Shown: positions 55,972 to 60,366 of the stretch, in pieces
How positions within the stretch are numbered: the first letter of the stretch is position 1
Layout: each line of letters opens with the position of its first letter
DNA from: a virus
Virus record (IMG/VR): IMGVR_UViG_3300036846_000361
Span: 1 to 60,366 of that record
Direction: 5' to 3' (one strand)
DNA: 60,366 nucleotides
Translations under genes and position numbers: made by a program
Notes under the pieces: generated by a model
Told to the model about the DNA's origin: nothing
The model's input: only the letters and a program-made list of their open reading frames with translations
Databases searched by the model: none

Positions 55972-56510
55972 AAGAACTCCTGGTCAACATCGAAGGCTGT
56001 GTTCCCCATCCATCGGTTGAGAGTGATGCCATACTGCCCAATCGCGAACTCGTTGTCTCCGAAGACAAAGTACAACGCTGTTCGGACGACGGACGGATTG
56101 CCTGGTGTCGGCCCTTCCCAACCAAGGTACAAGGCCAGGTGATCCCAGCCTTGAACCGTCGCTCCGGAATCGTCCTGCAACTGCAGAGGCTCCTGATCAT
56201 CGACTCTCTGATAGTAGAACCCAACGGTCGAGTCGATGATCTGATCGACCAGGATCCGCATGTTACGCTCGCCGCGATCCTTGGTCTCACGATTGACACG
56301 ACGGCCAATCGCTTCGATATCACGGCGGTCCATCAGCTTGTGCTTCGTACTCAGAACGACCGGATCGCCGTAACCGATGATTGGGATGAGTGTTTCTCGC
56401 GTGTCGGCGATTTCGGTGCGCTTAGCCCGCAGCTGGTCAGCCAGACTCTGCGGGCCTTGCGCGTCGCCGCTCACCACTTCGTGGATCAGCGGCTCTTGAG
56501 GCTCTTCCAT
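55956..56510 (-). CDS. Tail assembly chaperone (short form, 184 aa)
   Basis: ATG 56510 has GGAGGGAGCAGAA upstream; ATG 56525 lacks a site. The 184-aa protein follows the tail-tube gene and ends FLGEGV-TAG, three codons after GGG GAA at 55971-55965, the presumed slippery site. It should coat the tape measure during tail assembly in a fixed ratio with the frameshifted form. Confidence 0.82.
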   Translation of the reverse strand: MEEPQEPLIHEVVSGDAQGPQSLADQLRAKRTEIADTRETLIPIIGYGDPVVLSTKHKLMDRRDIEAIGRRVNRETKDRGERNMRILVDQIIDSTVGFYYQRVDDQEPLQLQDDSGATVQGWDHLALYLGWEGPTPGNPSVVRTALYFVFGDNEFAIGQYGITLNRWMGNTAFDVDQEFLGEGV

Positions 56511-56533
56511 TTCTGCTCCCTCCATGACTCAGC

Positions 56534-57019
56534 CTACGTCTTCGTCGGCGGAGCCGCGATTGAACACACGACCTCGACGAGGGCAGGATCACTGGCCTCT
56601 GAGTCATGCGTCGGAATGTTGACCGTCTTCAACGTGCCGAGGTAGACGATCGGAGTGACGCCAGTCGTGATCTTGTGGCTGTGGATGTCCATCGGCGTCT
56701 GACTGATCTTGACATCACTTCCACCGACGGCGGCAATCAGCATCGAGATGCCGCCTTCTTTGCCGGCGGGATAGCCGGTGTGATCGCGCTGTAGACGGTA
56801 GAGCCGGGACAACGTGACCTGCGTGACGGTGACGCGACCTCCGAGGCTGATCGGCGGCCCCATCGCTCCAGGATAGTAGATGCGCTCCTCGGAGTCCACA
56901 TCGCCGCCCGCCTTCTTGTCCCAGATGCCGAAGTCAACCATCACTCCTGGTTGGGTCGGATTCTCGACCTCCAGAGTGACGGTCCAGGAATCGACGCGAG
57001 TCGGATGAATCGTGCTCAT
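56534..57019 (-). CDS. Tail tube protein (161 aa)
   Basis: The 161-aa protein directly follows the sheath gene, as expected for the tube. It is beta-rich, with SWTVTLEVENPTQPGVMVDFGIWDKKAGGD, GGRVTVTQVTLSRLYRLQRDH and GSDVKISQTPMDIHSHKITTG. Small sheath-partner tube proteins have this size. The call rests mainly on order. Confidence 0.83.
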   Translation of the reverse strand: MSTIHPTRVDSWTVTLEVENPTQPGVMVDFGIWDKKAGGDVDSEERIYYPGAMGPPISLGGRVTVTQVTLSRLYRLQRDHTGYPAGKEGGISMLIAAVGGSDVKISQTPMDIHSHKITTGVTPIVYLGTLKTVNIPTHDSEASDPALVEVVCSIAAPPTKT

Positions 57020-57020
57020 G

Positions 57021-58463
57021 TTACGGTGTCACCCCCTCGGTGAGGCTTGTCTTGTAGATTTCGATTTCTACCCACTCTGCGAACGGGCTCATCTTGACGT
57101 AGAGCACCGCGTGTAGCTCGTTGTTTGCGAGCGTCTCCGGAGTGTTGACGGAATCGCCAGTGTCAACGAAGAACGCTTCTACAGGCGTTGAGCCGTAGAG
57201 GTCTCCGTTGTTGTAGTAGGCCGCGAGCATGCCGGCCAGGGATCCGTTGAACTTCGTGATCGTGATACCTGCTCCATCGATCTTGTCGAACAGGAACTGT
57301 TCTGCGATCGCCCGACCTTCTCCCGCGATCCCCATGTAGAGACGAGAGTTGCCGAGGCTGACCCAGTTCGGGTCTGCGATCGCATCGACCAGAGTCCGCC
57401 ATCCGTAGACACGGACAGATCCGAACATCGAGCGGATGACGTCCACACCGCCGTTGTTCAGAGCCTCTCGGTCGAGCTTGTTGGGATCTTGCGTCAGGCC
57501 GGTGGCGTAGTTGCTGATCCCGTTCACGCCTGCGGCAGGCGTATCCGGCCCGAGTCCCGAGTTGTCGTTGATCGAGACCTTGCCGCAAACGAGAGAACTG
57601 GGCGGCACGACTCTCGTTGTCCCGCTGACTACTCCCGGAACAACCAACCATGGCCAGAACATCGCGCCGAACTTCTGGTTTCCGGTTCGTGCGGCAGCCG
57701 CTGATGCGAGAAGCGTTCCCTGGGTGGCGGTGTCCGGCGCATCCAGGATTGCGGTGCGGAAGTTTGCCTCCGCGTGCTCCAGCAACTGCTGATGCCCGAT
57801 GTCCGACGATCGGCCAGGCGCAGAAATCTGCCCCACTCCGAAGTCCTCGGAAATGACATCGAGCGCAGCCTGCCATTCGGCATCGGTGATGGCAGCACGA
57901 TCGTCGTCGCCTCCTGCCAAAGGAGCCGCTGCTGCAACGGCCGGAACCGATGTACTTGCGCCGAGCGTCAGAAGGATGTACGAGCTTCCCTGCGCCCAGT
58001 TGACAGCTGAGTTCTGATCCGCCAGGTCGGGACTGGTCTCGATTTCGTTGTTGTTGACATCCTCGATGTAGACAACGAACGTACCGACACCGATTCCTGC
58101 TCTGACTCCGACCTTGAGGTTGTTCCCACTCGCACCCGGCCCGAGAGCCGTAGCAACAAGCGAGGTCGCGGCGGTTGCATCCTCCAGGTTGAGAGATGCA
58201 GTTTTGGCGGCAGGACCGACAACCCTGGAAACGTATGCGATGCCGCCACCTTCGCGGTAGTACACGTCGAGGGCATCATACAAGATGCTGTACGAGACCC
58301 TCGCGCCGAACACGCGCTCGTAATCCGCCATGCTCCGAAGTGCTGTCGGAGTCGTCGGCCCTGCATCCGTCAAACCGACAACAAACCATACGCCGGTGTC
58401 GGTGGGGGCTGAACGAACTGGCGGAGTGGAGCGCTGAATGATGCTGACACCAGGACGGGTCAT
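57021..58463 (-). CDS. Contractile tail sheath protein (480 aa)
   Basis: The 480-aa protein shows the sheath signature: N-terminal GVSIIQRSTPPVRSAPTDTGVWFVVGLTDAGP and SMADYERVFGARVSYSILYDALDVYYREGGGIAYVSRVVG; C-terminal GVDVIRSMFGSVRVYGWRTLVDAIADPNWVSLGNSRLYMGIAGEGRAIAEQFLFDKIDG. It defines the phage as a myovirus. Sheath contraction drives the tube through the wall. Confidence 0.93.
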   Translation of the reverse strand: MTRPGVSIIQRSTPPVRSAPTDTGVWFVVGLTDAGPTTPTALRSMADYERVFGARVSYSILYDALDVYYREGGGIAYVSRVVGPAAKTASLNLEDATAATSLVATALGPGASGNNLKVGVRAGIGVGTFVVYIEDVNNNEIETSPDLADQNSAVNWAQGSSYILLTLGASTSVPAVAAAAPLAGGDDDRAAITDAEWQAALDVISEDFGVGQISAPGRSSDIGHQQLLEHAEANFRTAILDAPDTATQGTLLASAAAARTGNQKFGAMFWPWLVVPGVVSGTTRVVPPSSLVCGKVSINDNSGLGPDTPAAGVNGISNYATGLTQDPNKLDREALNNGGVDVIRSMFGSVRVYGWRTLVDAIADPNWVSLGNSRLYMGIAGEGRAIAEQFLFDKIDGAGITITKFNGSLAGMLAAYYNNGDLYGSTPVEAFFVDTGDSVNTPETLANNELHAVLYVKMSPFAEWVEIEIYKTSLTEGVTP

Positions 58464-58466
58464 CAG

Positions 58467-58673
58467 CTACTCCTCTCCTTCTTTGGACTGGCTCTTTCCG
58501 GACGACGACCTGCTGTAAGACTTTTTGGAAGTCTCGATGAGCACACCGCCGTCGATCAGAGTCTGATTGTCCTTGGTTTCCTCATCCGACAGCTTGACAA
58601 CCTCACCCGGTTCGACCGGACGGCCGTTGGCAAGCGCATCGGCATGAGAACCAACGAACCTGTACTCTGTCAA
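58467..58673 (-). CDS. Small tail-region protein (68 aa)
   Basis: The 68-aa product (YRFVGSHADALANGRPVEPGEVVKLSDEE...) is a small beta domain with a Ser/Lys-rich tail. Proteins of this shape (V-G-x-H-A-x-x-L-x-x-G-R-P-V-x-P-G) recur beside tail genes of actinobacterial phages. Its role is unknown. Confidence 0.75.
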   Translation of the reverse strand: MTEYRFVGSHADALANGRPVEPGEVVKLSDEETKDNQTLIDGGVLIETSKKSYSRSSSGKSQSKEGEE

Positions 58674-59309
58674 CTAATCCTCCTTCATTTCGACCGTGAC
58701 ATCGGCCGTCTCGACTTCCGGCCAAACCGAACCAGGTTGGTTAACTGGATCGGGCTGCGTCGGGTATGCTGGCCCGGCGAGTCTGTTGACGAGGTCATCA
58801 ACCCAGACGCGGAAGATAACCTGAACACTGCGCATCGAAAGCTCACGCTCTGGAGTGGGAATGTCGATGAAGGTTTCGTCCACCCATTCCACCCCGGCGA
58901 ACTCCCATGAGTTATCGAACATGGGCTTCTGCAACATGATGGCTCGAAGCGCAGCGCCGTAAATCTTCACAACCTTGTTCGTGTCCTCATCGGTTGATGC
59001 GCGAGCGACGATCCCTACGCCCAACGCCCACCAGCCAGTGTAGTTTCCGTCGCCTTCGGCCCTCGGAGGCGATGCGATCCCAGGAGACACCACTACGCAA
59101 AGCGGCATACGCTCCTGCGGGAAGCCGGTGAACTCGTTTCTGTTGGTATAGACCTTCGGAGCTTCAATCCTGCCCAAGGGCAAATTGCGCTGGTACTCAA
59201 TCTCGCGCAGGTACGTCGGCATCCAAAGACGCAGAGTTGCGACCACCGCGTCCTCTAGAACGTCGGCGCTGAAGATTGGCTGAAAGATCGTGTCAGTCGG
59301 AAAGGTCAT
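58674..59309 (-). CDS. Tail terminator-like protein (211 aa)
   Basis: The 211-aa protein lies between the gp10-like and sheath genes, the place of the tail terminator. The pattern DVLEDAVVATLRLWMPTYLREIEYQRNLP then FPQERMPLCVVVSPGIASPP...WWALGVGIVARASTDEDTNKVVKIYGAALRAIM resembles U-like terminators. It would cap the tail at the neck. Confidence 0.75.
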   Translation of the reverse strand: MTFPTDTIFQPIFSADVLEDAVVATLRLWMPTYLREIEYQRNLPLGRIEAPKVYTNRNEFTGFPQERMPLCVVVSPGIASPPRAEGDGNYTGWWALGVGIVARASTDEDTNKVVKIYGAALRAIMLQKPMFDNSWEFAGVEWVDETFIDIPTPERELSMRSVQVIFRVWVDDLVNRLAGPAYPTQPDPVNQPGSVWPEVETADVTVEMKED

Positions 59310-59773
59310 AGGTTCATCGCCGCCGTGAGGTACTCTCCGACCATGGCTGCCCAGCGCTGCCTATCTTGAGGGTAGAAGTCTATGAACGGGCGAGCAGGCA
59401 TCTTGCGAGTACCGTGCTGGATGAACTCCGGATACTCCAGGTCTGTGTCTAGGATGATCGTGCTAGGCCCGACCTTCAAACGCTGATGCGGAGAATCGCG
59501 GACTGTGTACCCCTCCAGCATTCTGCCTGTGTCAATCAGCATGCGAGGATCAGGCGAGCCCTTTCGCGCCTTCTGTTGAATCGTGCTGGGAGCGAGCGCA
59601 TGCCAGCTACCACCGAAGCGCCGACCTTGCCCGGTGATAGTAGTTCGGATGACTCTCATCATGTCGTCCGCGATCAAGTTGAGAACCGGCTTCATGTTCG
59701 CTACGGCGCTCATCCCTCGCTCCAGCTTGAGCTTCGCGACCTCTTCACCAAAGAGGATGATCCTGACAGACAT
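59306..59773 (-). CDS. Tail completion protein (Mu gpG/HK97 gp10-like, 155 aa)
   Basis: The 155-aa protein shows the virion morphogenesis pattern: DMMRVIRTTITGQGRRFGGSWHALAPSTIQQKARKGSPDPRMLIDTGRMLEGYT ... YPEFIQHGTRKMPARPFIDF. This family links head and tail. It is in canonical position. Confidence 0.87.
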   Translation of the reverse strand: MSVRIILFGEEVAKLKLERGMSAVANMKPVLNLIADDMMRVIRTTITGQGRRFGGSWHALAPSTIQQKARKGSPDPRMLIDTGRMLEGYTVRDSPHQRLKVGPSTIILDTDLEYPEFIQHGTRKMPARPFIDFYPQDRQRWAAMVGEYLTAAMNL

Positions 59774-60246
59774 CAGAAGGGACGCTCCAGCAGATCGATG
59801 TCATCAGGGAACGAGTAGAACGGCATATTGGCGTTGAGCGAGTCTGACGGATCGAGCCCCGCTTCCTCAGCCTGAATGGCTCCGGTCAGGTTAATGAGTC
59901 CTTCATCGAACAGCACCTTGTACTCCGGATAAGGCGATCTGTCCAACGCTACCTCGGCAGCGTAGTAGGTCAATTCAACCCACATCGCTGTCCGGAGGGA
60001 GACGAGATACTTGCCGTCATCGAACAGATCCGTCGGGATGTCAGTCCCGAGCCTCGGAGCTACTTCTTGGAGTGACCGATTGATCAGCAGAGTCACTTGT
60101 GTCGCCGTCGGGCGCGTCGCACCCGCGCCCGTAACCGCATCAGGATCGCTGAACGTGCCAGTCTCCTTGCCGACATCATCGACCGTGCGAGCCATATCGA
60201 TGGCACCCACGTCCGTCAGATCCGGTGTGTAGTCAGAGACTGGCAC
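59773..60246 (-). CDS. Head-tail connector/adaptor (157 aa)
   Basis: GTG 60246 follows AGGAGG at eight bases. The 157-aa helical protein (TQVTLLINRSLQEVAPRLGTDIPTDLFDDGKYLVSLRTAMWVELTYYAAEVALD) resembles gp6-like adaptors that dock on the portal. It spans the contig junction region together with the preceding head gene. Confidence 0.8.
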   Translation of the reverse strand: MPVSDYTPDLTDVGAIDMARTVDDVGKETGTFSDPDAVTGAGATRPTATQVTLLINRSLQEVAPRLGTDIPTDLFDDGKYLVSLRTAMWVELTYYAAEVALDRSPYPEYKVLFDEGLINLTGAIQAEEAGLDPSDSLNANMPFYSFPDDIDLLERPF

Positions 60247-60366
60247 GCTCAGTTCCTCCTCACGACTCGATGATGGCCGTCAGGCCCTTCTCGACGCCTG
60301 CCCTCGGGTCACCATCAGTGGCGACGTTCTCGGCCTGCAGGAGACGATGCGCCAGATCCTTGTCGG
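60240..60366. repeat. Terminal overlap of circular contig (second copy)
   Basis: This is the exact second copy of bases 1-127. It contains the start codon of the connector gene (GTG at 60244-60246) and the 3' end of the 175-aa head gene. Deleting one copy closes the circle and makes the minus-strand structural operon continuous. Confidence 0.93.

Overview
The window is a complete, circularly closed genome of a tailed phage. Positions 1-127 and 60240-60366 are identical, so the unique circle is 60,239 bp. A contractile tail sheath, tail tube, tape measure, gp25/J/I baseplate genes and an HK97-type head make it a myovirus. Most genes are GC-rich with strong AGGAGG ribosome sites. No integrase or prophage repressor was recognised, so a lytic life style is inferred. 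The host is probably a high-GC actinobacterium: the phage carries ThyX, TAGAAT-like -10 boxes and an Rpf/transglycosylase-like secreted enzyme whose W-C-I-H...EG...WPNT pattern recalls Thermoleophilia wall enzymes. This host call is an inference.

The genome has two opposed arms. The minus-strand arm starts near 12.8 kb. It first reads small accessory genes and a RuvC-like resolvase, then TerS, TerL, a lysis cassette (CHAP endolysin, two small membrane proteins), portal, prohead protease/scaffold, decoration protein and capsid. It crosses the contig ends into head-tail connectors, sheath, tube, a frameshifted tail assembly chaperone, tape measure, LysM protein, a hub with two cell-wall hydrolase domains, baseplate and four tail-fibre genes ending at 43.1 kb. 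The plus-strand arm starts near 14.4 kb with a candidate large structured RNA. About 35 mostly small genes follow to 27.7 kb, then recombination and replication genes (helicase, PD-(D/E)XK nuclease, Sak4-like ATPase, single-strand-binding protein, TOPRIM primase fused to an MCM-like helicase, DnaE polymerase), nucleotide-metabolism genes including thyX, an HU-like protein and a secreted wall hydrolase. The two arms converge with one base between the last stop codons.

The most unusual part is the RNA layer of the plus arm between 14.4 and 27.3 kb. Thirteen intergenic leaders share one architecture: two abutting hairpins followed by a nearly invariant AAAGGAGGGTACC ribosome site. The stem sequences differ from copy to copy, yet pairing is kept, so structure is conserved by covariation within one genome. 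Two other non-coding hairpins (loops at 14955-14964 and 24770-24789) display TGGTACC; the second carries a perfect 12-nt complement of GGAGGGTACCAA. Together with the ~600-nt structured RNA at 14440-15082 this suggests an RNA-based, trans-acting translational control system, which is a hypothesis.

Between the divergent arms lies an isolated minus-strand gene (13280-13765) with its own terminator. It sits in a ~626-bp island that almost completely lacks the dinucleotides CA and TG. Next to it is a ~560-bp non-coding region with iteron-like repeats and a 17-bp palindrome, a candidate origin or operator region. A second non-coding block at 27.7-27.9 kb contains a 20-bp perfect inverted repeat.
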